Shown: piece after piece, positions 1 to 8,367 of the stretch
Layout of the letters: every line of letters begins with the position of its first letter
Numbering within the stretch: the stretch's first letter is position 1
Assembly (NCBI GenBank): GCA_016712505.1
Contig: JADJQY010000005.1
Span: 62,001 to 126,000 of the forward strand
Length of the DNA: 64,000 bases
Reading direction: 5' to 3'
Source: Candidatus Eiseniibacteriota bacterium
GTDB taxonomy: Bacteria; Eisenbacteria; RBG-16-71-46; CAIMUX01
Notes under the pieces: generated by a model
Seen by the model: the letters and a program-made list of their open reading frames with translations, nothing else
Database searches by the model: none
Told to the model about the DNA's origin: nothing
Made by a program: the position numbers and the translations under genes

Positions 1-182
1 CGATCCCATCGGCCCCCTACCTCACGGCGCGGATCGAACCGCTCGGCACCGGGTACAAGCTGGTCGTTCTCCTCGACGTGCCCGACACCGTGGGCTCGTT
101 CAAGGACACGGTGACGGTCAAGACCACCGATCCCGACGAGCCGGAGATCCAGATCGCGGTCAACTCCAAGATCCGTCCGTAG
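1..182 (+). CDS. C-terminal end of a DUF1573-like/Ig-fold protein (partial)
   Basis: The frame beginning at base 3 is open from the window edge to a TAG at 180-182 and gives about 59 residues. The tail alternates hydrophobic and polar residues and has a Thr-Thr-Asp-Pro-Asp-Glu-Pro turn followed by a beta strand. This resembles the last strands of DUF1573 or related Ig-like domains, which usually sit in secreted or periplasmic proteins. No catalytic motif is visible. It converges with the threonine aldolase gene 30 bases further on. The family call rests on the short tail only. Confidence 0.5.
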   Translation, partial: IPSAPYLTARIEPLGTGYKLVVLLDVPDTVGSFKDTVTVKTTDPDEPEIQIAVNSKIRP

Positions 183-212
183 CCCGACACACCTCCTGAG
201 GAGCGCTCGCTC

Positions 213-1262
213 CTAGCGGGGCGCCAGCGTCGGCGCGACTCGCGCGAATGCCGATGTCGCGTGCCTGATCGCGGCGTCGTCCAGATCGAGATGGGTGATC
301 AAGCGGATCCCGCGCGGGCCGAAGGCAACCGCCAGAACTCCCTCGGCGCGCAGTGCATCGAGCCAGCGAGCCGGGGGCGGAGCTTCCGGAGTCAGCTCCA
401 GGATGACGATGTTGGTTTCGACCGATGCCGGATCGATGCAGAGCCCGGGCAAATCGGCCAGAGCCTCGGCCAGGCGCCGCGCGCGGGCATGATCCTCCGC
501 CAGCCGCTCGAAGTGATGTTCCAGCGCGTGGAGCGCCCCCGCGGCCAGGATCCCCACCTGACGCATTCCGCCCCCGAGCTTCTTCCGCACCCGCCGCGCC
601 TCGGCGATGAAGGCCCGACTCCCGCTCAACACCGAGCCGACCGGCGCGCCCAGTCCCTTGGAGAAGCAGACCGAGATGGAGTCGAAGGGATGCGCCAGTT
701 CAGCCAGCGGACGACCGGTGGCGATAGCGGCGTTCCAGAGGCGAGCTCCGTCCAGATGGGTGGCGAGCCCGCGCTCGTGGGCCAGCGCGCAGAGGTCGTC
801 CAGAGCTGCCTGGGGCAACACGCGCCCCCCGCCCCGGTTGTGGGTGTTCTCGAAGGCGACCAAACGGCTGCGTGGATAGTGGGCGTCGTCGGAGTGGAGC
901 ACCTCCTCGAGCTGCCGTCGGTCGAACAGGCCGCGCGTGCCGACCAGGGGTAGACACTGCACCCCGGCGAGGAACGCCGGGGCTCCCCCCTCGTAGAGAA
1001 AGATGTGGGCCGTCGCCTCCAGGATCACCTCGTCTCCCGGGCGGGTGTGGACGCATACCGCGATCTCGTTCCCCATGGTGCCACTCGGCACGAACAGCCC
1101 CGCCTCCTGCCCCAGGCGAGCGGCCACCTGCTCCTCGAGCAGGCGTACCGTCGGGTCCTCGCCAAAGACGTCGTCCCCCACCTCGGCTCCGGCCATGGCC
1201 TGACGCATCGCCGGCGTGGGTCGGGTAATGGTGTCACTCCGAAAATCAGCCGCGCCCGTCAT
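213..1262 (-). CDS. ltaE: Low-specificity L-threonine aldolase
   Basis: A PLP enzyme that cleaves L-threonine or allo-threonine to glycine and acetaldehyde in the cytoplasm. The 349 residues match the usual family length. The N-terminus carries the family signature DFRSDTITRPT, followed by GDDVFGEDPT and PSGTMGNEIA. The PLP lysine lies in SVCFSKGLGAPVGS near residue 200. The ATG overlaps the stop of the upstream aminotransferase gene by four bases (ATGA), so the two are translationally coupled. It is the last gene of the minus-strand operon that begins near 8.3 kb. Its link to the envelope genes upstream may be only transcriptional. Confidence 0.93.
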   Translation of the reverse strand: MTGAADFRSDTITRPTPAMRQAMAGAEVGDDVFGEDPTVRLLEEQVAARLGQEAGLFVPSGTMGNEIAVCVHTRPGDEVILEATAHIFLYEGGAPAFLAGVQCLPLVGTRGLFDRRQLEEVLHSDDAHYPRSRLVAFENTHNRGGGRVLPQAALDDLCALAHERGLATHLDGARLWNAAIATGRPLAELAHPFDSISVCFSKGLGAPVGSVLSGSRAFIAEARRVRKKLGGGMRQVGILAAGALHALEHHFERLAEDHARARRLAEALADLPGLCIDPASVETNIVILELTPEAPPPARWLDALRAEGVLAVAFGPRGIRLITHLDLDDAAIRHATSAFARVAPTLAPR

Positions 1263-2125
1263 CCGTTCGCTCCTTCTCCCGCCGCAAGGTCATAGAGACG
1301 CTGGAGGCGACGGCGGAGCTCCGGCGCCACCTCCCCCACGGTGCCCCCGCCCACCGGCGCACCGTTCCAGGTCGTGACCGGCAGCACTTCCCAGGTCGTG
1401 CTGGTGAGGAAGATCTCGCTCGCCGCGGCGAGTCGATCCGGGCGCGCCCGCACCTCCCGGGTCTCGATCCAACCCTGGGCCGCGGCCAGGACCTTCGCCC
1501 GGGTGACGCCGTGGAGGATCCCCACCTCGACCGCCGGGGTCTCGAGCACGCCGCCCGAGACCCAGAACAGGTTCGACGAGGCCCCCTCGGCCAGATAACC
1601 GTCGATGCTCAGCATCACCCCTTCCACCGCGCCGACCAACCGCGCCTCGCGCCGCGCGAGCAGGTTGTTCAGCCAGTTGCCGGCCTTGATCGCGGGATCG
1701 AGGGCCGCCGGAGCGTTGCGCCGGATTCCGGCCAGGAGCGCCGCCACGCCGATCCGGTAGTCCTCCTCGGGCCGCAGCACCAGAGGATGCGCGGTCACCG
1801 CCCAGGTGTGCGGGTACGCGCGGATCTGATCGCGATCGGCCAGGCCGCGCGAGATCGTGACCCGGACCACCGCTTCGGTCAGGTCGTTCAGCGCGATCAG
1901 GCGAGCGGCCACCGTCGGCAGGTCGAGCCGATCCGGATCGAACTCGAAGTGCGCCAGCTCGATCGAGCGCCGCAGGCGCTCCCGATGCTCCGGCCAGAAG
2001 AGGAGCCGTCCGCGGTGGGTGCGCATCGTCTCGTAGAGGGTGTCGCCGTAGAGAAAGCCGCGGTCGAAGATCGAGACCGTGGCCTGACTCTCATCGATGT
2101 ACGCTCCGTTCAGATAGGCCTGCAT
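1259..2125 (-). CDS. Class IV PLP aminotransferase (branched-chain or D-amino acid type)
   Basis: A fold-type IV PLP enzyme of 288 residues, a typical length for IlvE, D-amino acid transaminase and aminodeoxychorismate lyase. The N-terminal YLNGAYIDESQATVSIFDRG and GDTLYETMRT segments are characteristic. The catalytic lysine is in IKAGNWLNNLLARRE near residue 147, and the cofactor-binding segment EGASSNLFWV follows. Sequence alone does not separate the three activities; the LNNLLARREA segment favours an IlvE-like enzyme. The ATG at 2125 has GGTGGAGG directly upstream. It lies 15 bases after the lipoprotein gene and overlaps threonine aldolase by four bases. Confidence 0.85.
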   Translation of the reverse strand: MQAYLNGAYIDESQATVSIFDRGFLYGDTLYETMRTHRGRLLFWPEHRERLRRSIELAHFEFDPDRLDLPTVAARLIALNDLTEAVVRVTISRGLADRDQIRAYPHTWAVTAHPLVLRPEEDYRIGVAALLAGIRRNAPAALDPAIKAGNWLNNLLARREARLVGAVEGVMLSIDGYLAEGASSNLFWVSGGVLETPAVEVGILHGVTRAKVLAAAQGWIETREVRARPDRLAAASEIFLTSTTWEVLPVTTWNGAPVGGGTVGEVAPELRRRLQRLYDLAAGEGANG

Positions 2126-2140
2126 CCTCCACCCCCCGTT

Positions 2141-3388
2141 CTACCGCCAGGCCGCATCGACCCGGACCGGCCGCCCGCCCGTGCGATTCCGCACCCGGAC
2201 CTCGCCGCGGTCATCGAGGCGATAGATCATGCCCGCGTTTCCCGCCGTCACCCAGAGCTCGCGCAGCGCCGGATCGCGGGTCACCGAGTCGACCGGGCCG
2301 AGCGCGATCGCCCGCTCCTCGAGCCCCGCCGCGTCGATGTGGATCAACTCGCCGCGCCCCGGATCGGCGACCCAGACACCGCCCGCGCCATCCGCCGCCA
2401 GATCGACCGGCTGCACGAACCCGAGAGCGAGCGGGGTCACGCTGCTCCCGTCGCGGGCCACGCGATACACCTCGGCCGCGCCGCGGTCGGCCACGTACAG
2501 GACCCCGAGCGAATCCGCGGCGAGCGCCACCGGCCAGACGAACGAACGAAGGCGAAAGCGCACCGAATCGAACCCGATCCGGCTGACCAGGCTGTCGCGG
2601 GCCGCGACCCAGACCCCCGTCTCACCCGCAGGGCGGAAGAGATCCTCCACCCGCCCCGCGCTCGAATCGATGAACGCGACCGATCCGTCCGCGCGCAGGC
2701 GCGAGACCTGACCGCCGAGGAAGGAACCGGTCCAGAGCCACTCCTCTTCGAGCACCACCGCGTTGACCGCCGGCTGTTCGATCACCTCGATCCCCTCGCC
2801 GCTCGGGCGCAGATGGAGCAACTCACCGCGGAAGTAGTCGGCCACCCACAGGCTGCCATCCGAAACCACCGCGAGGTCGAGAAGCTGGCGACTCCCGAGC
2901 AGGCGGGTGCGTCGGTCACGGCCGTCCGGGCTCAGACCGAGCAGGCCGCCGTTGACCAGGTCGATCACCCACGGTTCGGCCGGCCCCGGCCGCGCGCTAT
3001 CCGGCAGGGTGGCCATCCACCGCCCGCGCGGATCGCGAATCTCGAGCCGGTAGTGATACTCGAGCAGGTTGATCAACTTCGCGTCGCGGAAGGCGCCGCT
3101 TCCCCGCCCGCTCTCCTCGAGGAGAGTGTGCTCCCCGGCCGCGCTGCTGCCGCGGATCACCCGAACCCCGCTCACGTCCTGCAGCGGGCCGAGATCCCAT
3201 CGCAACTCGACCGCGGCATCCTCCGCGATCGCGTTGAGCAAGGCGGGCGTGCCGCCGGTATCCGGGTTGTTCGGATCGAGCGGGTTTTTCGGATCGCGCG
3301 TCTCGCACCCTGAGAGGAGCCCACCGGCCAGAAGGGCAGCGACGAGTGCGCGCCGCAGCGCCGCCCCGATGCGGTCCCGCCGGCTCAC
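2141..3388 (-). CDS. NHL/SMP-30-like beta-propeller lipoprotein
   Basis: A predicted lipoprotein of about 415 residues. I place the start at GTG 3388, which overlaps the stop of the upstream gene as GTGA. It gives a basic n-region, a hydrophobic stretch and a lipobox ending LLSGC near residue 27. After the cysteine comes a Pro/Asn/Asp linker (DPKNPLDPNNPD). The remainder is a run of propeller-like blades with repeats such as SLWVADYFRG, GVWVAARDS, GVLYVADRGA and GVWVADPGRG. The first ~130 residues after the linker look like an Ig or FN3 domain. The role is unknown; such propellers often bind ligands or scaffold complexes in the envelope. Confidence 0.72.
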   Translation of the reverse strand: MSRRDRIGAALRRALVAALLAGGLLSGCETRDPKNPLDPNNPDTGGTPALLNAIAEDAAVELRWDLGPLQDVSGVRVIRGSSAAGEHTLLEESGRGSGAFRDAKLINLLEYHYRLEIRDPRGRWMATLPDSARPGPAEPWVIDLVNGGLLGLSPDGRDRRTRLLGSRQLLDLAVVSDGSLWVADYFRGELLHLRPSGEGIEVIEQPAVNAVVLEEEWLWTGSFLGGQVSRLRADGSVAFIDSSAGRVEDLFRPAGETGVWVAARDSLVSRIGFDSVRFRLRSFVWPVALAADSLGVLYVADRGAAEVYRVARDGSSVTPLALGFVQPVDLAADGAGGVWVADPGRGELIHIDAAGLEERAIALGPVDSVTRDPALRELWVTAGNAGMIYRLDDRGEVRVRNRTGGRPVRVDAAWR

Positions 3389-4254
3389 CGGATCACCCCG
3401 AGCAGATCGACCCCGACCCGAGTCGTGGCCACTTGACGGCCCAGGGGTTCGTCCGAACCCGGTCTCAGCCAGAGCCAGAGTGCGCCGGCCAGACACCCCT
3501 CGGCACCGATCCAGCAGCCCGCAGCGACGCGATCCCAGCGGTCGGCATCGGCCAGACGGGCGCGCATCCGATCCCGATCGGTCGTGGCCAGGTAGTCGTC
3601 GTAGGCATCATCCGCCTGGTGCCGCGCCCAGATGCCGGCCGCCCCCGCGGCGAGCGCCGCGATCGGCAGCACCACGCGTGCACGATCGCGTCCGCGGAGG
3701 GAGCGGCGCACCTCCTCGGACATCGGTCGGGAGGGCACGATCGAGAGGTCGACCACGAGTTGCAAACTGTCCCGCCCGGCAAAGTCGACCGTGCGAAGGG
3801 TCCGTCCGCCCACCGGATCGATCAGCTCGATCTCGAACGGCGCCTCGCGCGGGGCGTAGATCGCGAGCGGCGTGCGTCCGAGGCGCCGTGACTCGGGGGC
3901 GGCGCCGGCGAGACGGACCTCGACCGGAACCTCCCCGGTGGTCACGCGCAGAAGTCCTAGCAAGGGCAGGCGCACCCGCTCGGTACGCCCGGCGCCGAGA
4001 TCGACCGACTGTCGCCAGGCGCTTCCCCAGGCGTCGATCGCGCGTGCGGCCGGCAAGAGCAACAGCGTCTTCGTCCCACCGGCGAGCGAGTCGATGGTGC
4101 AGGGCGCACTCCCTGCCCACGCCCCGTCGATCCAGACGGTCAAGGGCTTCGGCGCGTCGAGAACCAGGGTAGCATTCAACTGCGCCGTGGCGCGGTCCAC
4201 GGCCCCGGCGCTGAACAGCGCAGCCGCGACGAGCAACGCGCGCACTCCTGTCAT
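3385..4254 (-). CDS. Secreted PEGA-like domain protein
   Basis: A protein of 289 residues starting at ATG 4254, with a signal peptide ending near residue 24 (RATAQ). Residues 25-70 read like a PEGA domain: LDAPKPLTVWIDGAWAGSAP followed by a strand and turn. A second copy may lie at about 105-150 (GEVPVEVRLAGAAPESRRLG). A later hydrophobic segment (VVLPIAALAAGAAGIWA) could be a transmembrane helix, and another (GCLAGALWLWLRP) lies near the C-terminus. PEGA domains are surface-layer or extracytoplasmic binding modules. It overlaps both neighbours by four bases and so probably works with the two propeller proteins. No enzyme motif is seen. Confidence 0.62.
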   Translation of the reverse strand: MTGVRALLVAAALFSAGAVDRATAQLNATLVLDAPKPLTVWIDGAWAGSAPCTIDSLAGGTKTLLLLPAARAIDAWGSAWRQSVDLGAGRTERVRLPLLGLLRVTTGEVPVEVRLAGAAPESRRLGRTPLAIYAPREAPFEIELIDPVGGRTLRTVDFAGRDSLQLVVDLSIVPSRPMSEEVRRSLRGRDRARVVLPIAALAAGAAGIWARHQADDAYDDYLATTDRDRMRARLADADRWDRVAAGCWIGAEGCLAGALWLWLRPGSDEPLGRQVATTRVGVDLLGVIR

Positions 4255-5333
4255 GGTCGGCCCTCCGATTCGCGGGCATAGACGATGAGCTCTCCCCGCT
4301 CCCCGGCCAGGAGCAGGAGGTCGGGTCGGACGAGTGGTGGGACGAAGAATCGCGTGCCGAGGTCGAGCTTCCAGATCAGGCCGCCGCGATCGGCGCGCAG
4401 GGCAGCCAACCTGCCGGCGCGGGAGAGACAGAAGAGCAGCCCGTCGGATGCGACCACGCCACCGGCCGCGGCGGCATTCAGGTCCACGCTCCAGATCGTA
4501 GCTCTCTCGGAGCGATCCACCGCCTCGACGCGGCCGCCGGTGCACTGGGACACCACGAATCCCCCGGAGAGGACCGGAGGAGCGAGCTGCAGCGGGCTCC
4601 TTCGAGCGCCCCCGAGCCGCGCGCCACTCGCCGGATCGAGGTAGACCTCCCGCCCGTCGCCGGCCAGGAGGGCCAGCTCTCCGCCGAGCAGGGCGGGCGA
4701 CGCGGCGTAGAAGCCAGGCTCGATCGCATGCCACACCTCGGTCCCGCCTCGCGCCGCGAGGGCCAGGACCGAGTCCTTGCGCGCGAGCACGAAGAGTACA
4801 CTGTCCCCGAGCGCCATTCCGGCCGGCCGCGTTCCGAGGCCGGGGCGCCGCCAGAGGGTCGAGCCGTCGGCCAGCGCGAGACGACGCAACTCGCCGGAAT
4901 GCAGCAGCACCAGTAGTCCATCGCCGTCCTGGAGGAGGTGCCGAGGTTCACTCGACACGCTGACGGTCCAGGCTTCCTCACCGTCGCTGCACTCGAGGGC
5001 TCGCACCCGCGGCGCCCGCCCCCCCAGACCGACCACCACGCGACCGCCGGCCAAGAGCGGGGGCGCGCTGAACGGCTGCTTCGCCCGCGTCGACCAGAGC
5101 TTCTCCCCGCTCGCGCGGTCGAAGGCCATGGTGCGCGGATCGGTGGTGACCACGTAGACCGCGCGGGCATCGACCAACGGAGGCTGCTCGATCGAGCGGC
5201 CGGCATCGGCCCGCCAGAGAACCCGCAACGATCCGCCGGCGGAGGGGACGCTCTCGGCGAGTCCGGAGAGAGCCACCAGCGTGCAAGCCAGCGCGGCGAC
5301 GAGCGCGGCGACGAATCGGGTCAGGCGGCGCAT
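4251..5333 (-). CDS. PQQ-like (YncE/BamB-type) beta-propeller secreted protein
   Basis: A predicted secreted propeller of 360 residues. The chosen ATG at 5333 gives MRRLTRFVAALVAALAC, a clear signal peptide. Repeats of the PQQ-enzyme type follow: AVYVVTTDPRTMAFDRASGE, RVRALECSDGEEAWTV, DGSTLWRRPG, PASGARLGG and DRSERATIWSVDLN. The fold resembles BamB and outer-membrane assembly scaffolds. No PQQ-binding dehydrogenase residues are evident, so a structural role is more likely. Its ATG shares one base with the stop of the metallopeptidase/barrel gene (TGATG) and its stop overlaps the next gene as ATGA. Confidence 0.72.
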   Translation of the reverse strand: MRRLTRFVAALVAALACTLVALSGLAESVPSAGGSLRVLWRADAGRSIEQPPLVDARAVYVVTTDPRTMAFDRASGEKLWSTRAKQPFSAPPLLAGGRVVVGLGGRAPRVRALECSDGEEAWTVSVSSEPRHLLQDGDGLLVLLHSGELRRLALADGSTLWRRPGLGTRPAGMALGDSVLFVLARKDSVLALAARGGTEVWHAIEPGFYAASPALLGGELALLAGDGREVYLDPASGARLGGARRSPLQLAPPVLSGGFVVSQCTGGRVEAVDRSERATIWSVDLNAAAAGGVVASDGLLFCLSRAGRLAALRADRGGLIWKLDLGTRFFVPPLVRPDLLLLAGERGELIVYARESEGRP

Positions 5334-8332
5334 CAGTAGTTCCAGCCGATGAAGAAGTCGCTGTGCGTGCTGGGCGAGAAGCGCTTCCAGTCGGTGCGTC
5401 GGCCGACGTCGAGCCGCATCACCAGCAGCCCGCCGAGGCCGAGCCGAAATCCCATGCCGTAGGCGCCACGCCACTCCGGCGATTGGCCGCGATCCCAGGC
5501 CGACCCAGCGTCGACGAAGAGAGCCCCCTCGACCCCAGGGAGTTCCAGGTTTCCCATCGGCAGCCCGAGGGCCAGTCCGCGCAGGAGGGGAAAGCGGACC
5601 TCCTGGTTGAGCAGCGCGGAGTGACGCCCGACCTGCACGCGACGCGGGTAGAGCCGCAAGGAGTGAGATCCCCCAAGGTCGAACAAGGCGGGATTGTCGC
5701 CGTCGGCGAAACGCCCCTGCGCACGGAAGGCATAGGCCGAGAGGAAGCCCAGACGCAGATAGCGTCGATAGTCGGCCAGGAGCAGGGTGCTCTCGCTCGC
5801 TCCCTGCCGGAGATTCAGGGCCAGCCCGGCGGTGAGATTCCAGCGCGCGCCGTCGATCGGTCCGGTTGGCAGCCAGAGCGAGGTGTCATGGATGAGCGAG
5901 ATCGAGTGGGTCGCCACCCCGGCCTTCCGATAGAAGCTGACCGAACTTCGATCGGTCTCGGTATAGGCCAGGTTCAGGTGGGTCTCGATCCGTTCGAACT
6001 TGCTAAAGGGGTAGCTCAGCAACACCCCGCCGCCCGAACGCGACTCGTGATAGGGCAGATCGTAGGCGTCGTACGAATCGCCCGAGAAGTGAAAGGCCGA
6101 GAGGCCGTAGTTCAACCGCCGCGAGAGATTGACGTAGGTGACGCCGGCGGAGAAGTTGCGCAGGAAATCGGAGGTCACCGCAGTCGAGTTGCCGAGCTGC
6201 ATGAAGATCAGGTGATTCCCCATCATGTCGGAGAGCGCGGCCTGGACCCCTTCCCCGGCGCGCGCCCCCGGATCGACCAGCACTCCGCCCTGCGCCACGT
6301 CGAGCCCGAAGCGTGGCCGATAGCTCCGTTCCACCGACACCAGTCCGGCCCGTTCGGCCTGGGGTTCCACCCAGGGAACGGCCGCATCGCTCGGCGCCAA
6401 GGTTACCCCCGGCCCGGAGGAATCGGGGAAGGCGAAGCTCCGAATCTGGAAACGACCACGAGAAAAGACGGTGGCGAGAAAGCGCGGCTCCCCCCGCACC
6501 GGCCGCGGATCGAAGATCGCATCGAGGCTCTGGGTCAGGCGTCGTCCCGTGCCGGTCTCGTCGATCCAGTAGACGTTCCGCCAGCCGTCGCGATCGCTGA
6601 CAAACAGAAGCCCGCGGCGCTCGAGGTCAAAGACGGGGGCAGCATCTTTCCACTCCCCTCGGGTCAGCTGTCGAATCGCCCCGCTCGTCAGGTCGAGGCG
6701 AAAGAGGTTCGCAACCTTGCCCGACTCTCCGCCCGCCGCCCGGTCGGAGGCCCAGACCACCGCCTCCTCCCAGGGGGAGTACGCCGGATCGAGATCCTGG
6801 TACCGATCGTGGGTCAGGCGGCGCAAGCGAGAGCGATCGCGATCGTAGAGATAGAGGTCGGAGTGGCCGTCGCGCGACAGGCCGCTCACCACGAAGCGAC
6901 GCCCATCGGCGGAGAAGGAGGGCGAGAGCAACCCGACCAGATCGGCGAAGCGATGTCGCTCGATGACGCGCCGTTCGGTGAGCGAGAAGAGCACCACCTC
7001 ATCCTGATCGCGGTGTTGGGAGACGAAGATCAAGGTGCCGTCCGCGGCCACATCCATGCGGCTGCGGTACTCGTGGAACGACTCGAAGCCGGCCTTCCGC
7101 TCCCCCTCGACCACACTGGTCACGCCGCTCTCCTCCCCGTCGCGCGAGGCGAGATAGACGTTGGTGAACCCATCGCGGCCGGAGAGGAAGGCGAAGCCGC
7201 GCGGCAACCCGGGCAGGCTGTCGGGGAGCGGGACCGGCTTGAACTCTGCCCCAGCCCGGGTGAGCGGCCGCGACGCGAAGGCGGCCGGCTCCGCCTCCTC
7301 CACCTCGGGAAAGTACCGCTCCTTGAGATCGAAGGCCCAGCGGGCCGAGAGCTCCCGGGCCGAGATGCCGAGCAGATCCTCGATCCCCTCCTCGAAGGTC
7401 CGCCAGCGCCAGAGGTCGCGATAGAAGAGGTGAATCCGATCTTCGCCGTAGTGGAGGCCGATGTAGTCGAGCATCGACTGCCCTAGCTTGTAGACGGTGA
7501 AGCTGCCGTCGTAGCGCCAGAACTCCTCGATGGTGGGCAGCCCGCCGTTCAGGACCAGATCGCGCAGCACCATGTCGGCCTCGCGGTCGCGCTCCTCCGA
7601 CCAGTGGACCGCCAATCCCTCGGTGAACCAGAGCGGCGGCTCGAGGCCGCCCGGTCGGAAGTAGCGTGAGAAGGTCTCGTCGAGGTACGAGCGCTGGAAC
7701 ACATGCACCAGCTCGTGCACCAGCGTGGTCCTGAACTCCGGCCAGGAGCCGCCGTAGGGAATCAGCACCCGCCCGCGGGCGAACTCGGTCAACCCCGCGA
7801 CCCCTTCGGGCAGGAAGTACGGCGTGATGTTCGTCTGCTCGAAGTCCTGATGGCTCGAATAGATGATGAGCGGGATCCGCCCCTTCACCTCGTGCGCGAA
7901 CTTGACCCGCAGATCGCGATACCCCACCTCGGCCGCGTCGAGGGCAAGTCGGGCCAGCTCCTCTTCCCCCTCATAGAAGTAGAGCTGGAAGTGCTCGCTC
8001 TCCAGCAAGCGCCATTCGAAGTCGGAGTACTGGACCTTGTTCTTGCCGAAGGCGATCGGCTGCCAGGCGCTCGAGCCGGCGACGCACAGGAGCAGCAGGA
8101 ACGCCAGGAGCGGGCGAACCAGAAGCAAGCGAACCAGGCGGGCCGACCACGGCCGTCCGGAGGCGCTTGGGGAGAGCGGGAAGCGGTCGTGACGGTGCCG
8201 TCGCGCCGTGGCGCGGAGCTGCGCAGTCCCTGCGCGGATCTGACCGCTCGACATCAGCGAAGTCGTCATGAGGGAGTGGCGAGAGACCTCGTCCGCGAGG
8301 ACTGTACCACAGGCCACGGCCGCGGCCACCAC
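5333..8332 (-). CDS. Metallopeptidase-TolB propeller-Omp85-like barrel fusion
   Basis: A large outer-membrane protein of up to 999 residues. The hydrophobic signal segment is LVRPLLAFLLLLCVAGSS; residues before it are of doubtful use, so the start may be a later codon (ATG 8269 or 8254). Three parts follow. First is a peptidase_MA-like domain with a zinc motif HELVH, a downstream FTEGLAVHWSEE helix and possibly a glutamate ligand. Second is a series of WD40/PD40 blades (LTHDRYQDLDPAYS, LLFVSDRDGWRNVYW). Third is a C-terminal barrel of BamA/Omp85 type with alternating strands (GAYGMGFRLGLGGLLVMRLD) ending in aromatic Tyr. It heads the operon through threonine aldolase. Similar fusions are known in FCB-type bacteria; the substrate is unknown. 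Confidence 0.82.
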   Translation of the reverse strand: MVAAAVACGTVLADEVSRHSLMTTSLMSSGQIRAGTAQLRATARRHRHDRFPLSPSASGRPWSARLVRLLLVRPLLAFLLLLCVAGSSAWQPIAFGKNKVQYSDFEWRLLESEHFQLYFYEGEEELARLALDAAEVGYRDLRVKFAHEVKGRIPLIIYSSHQDFEQTNITPYFLPEGVAGLTEFARGRVLIPYGGSWPEFRTTLVHELVHVFQRSYLDETFSRYFRPGGLEPPLWFTEGLAVHWSEERDREADMVLRDLVLNGGLPTIEEFWRYDGSFTVYKLGQSMLDYIGLHYGEDRIHLFYRDLWRWRTFEEGIEDLLGISARELSARWAFDLKERYFPEVEEAEPAAFASRPLTRAGAEFKPVPLPDSLPGLPRGFAFLSGRDGFTNVYLASRDGEESGVTSVVEGERKAGFESFHEYRSRMDVAADGTLIFVSQHRDQDEVVLFSLTERRVIERHRFADLVGLLSPSFSADGRRFVVSGLSRDGHSDLYLYDRDRSRLRRLTHDRYQDLDPAYSPWEEAVVWASDRAAGGESGKVANLFRLDLTSGAIRQLTRGEWKDAAPVFDLERRGLLFVSDRDGWRNVYWIDETGTGRRLTQSLDAIFDPRPVRGEPRFLATVFSRGRFQIRSFAFPDSSGPGVTLAPSDAAVPWVEPQAERAGLVSVERSYRPRFGLDVAQGGVLVDPGARAGEGVQAALSDMMGNHLIFMQLGNSTAVTSDFLRNFSAGVTYVNLSRRLNYGLSAFHFSGDSYDAYDLPYHESRSGGGVLLSYPFSKFERIETHLNLAYTETDRSSVSFYRKAGVATHSISLIHDTSLWLPTGPIDGARWNLTAGLALNLRQGASESTLLLADYRRYLRLGFLSAYAFRAQGRFADGDNPALFDLGGSHSLRLYPRRVQVGRHSALLNQEVRFPLLRGLALGLPMGNLELPGVEGALFVDAGSAWDRGQSPEWRGAYGMGFRLGLGGLLVMRLDVGRRTDWKRFSPSTHSDFFIGWNY

Positions 8333-8367
8333 CCCTCCGATCCTCTCTCCCGTCCTCGGGATCGGAG

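Noticed and set aside
1511..3313. 600-codon plus-strand frame
   Set aside because: Antisense to the aminotransferase and lipoprotein genes; Arg/Pro/His rich shadow.
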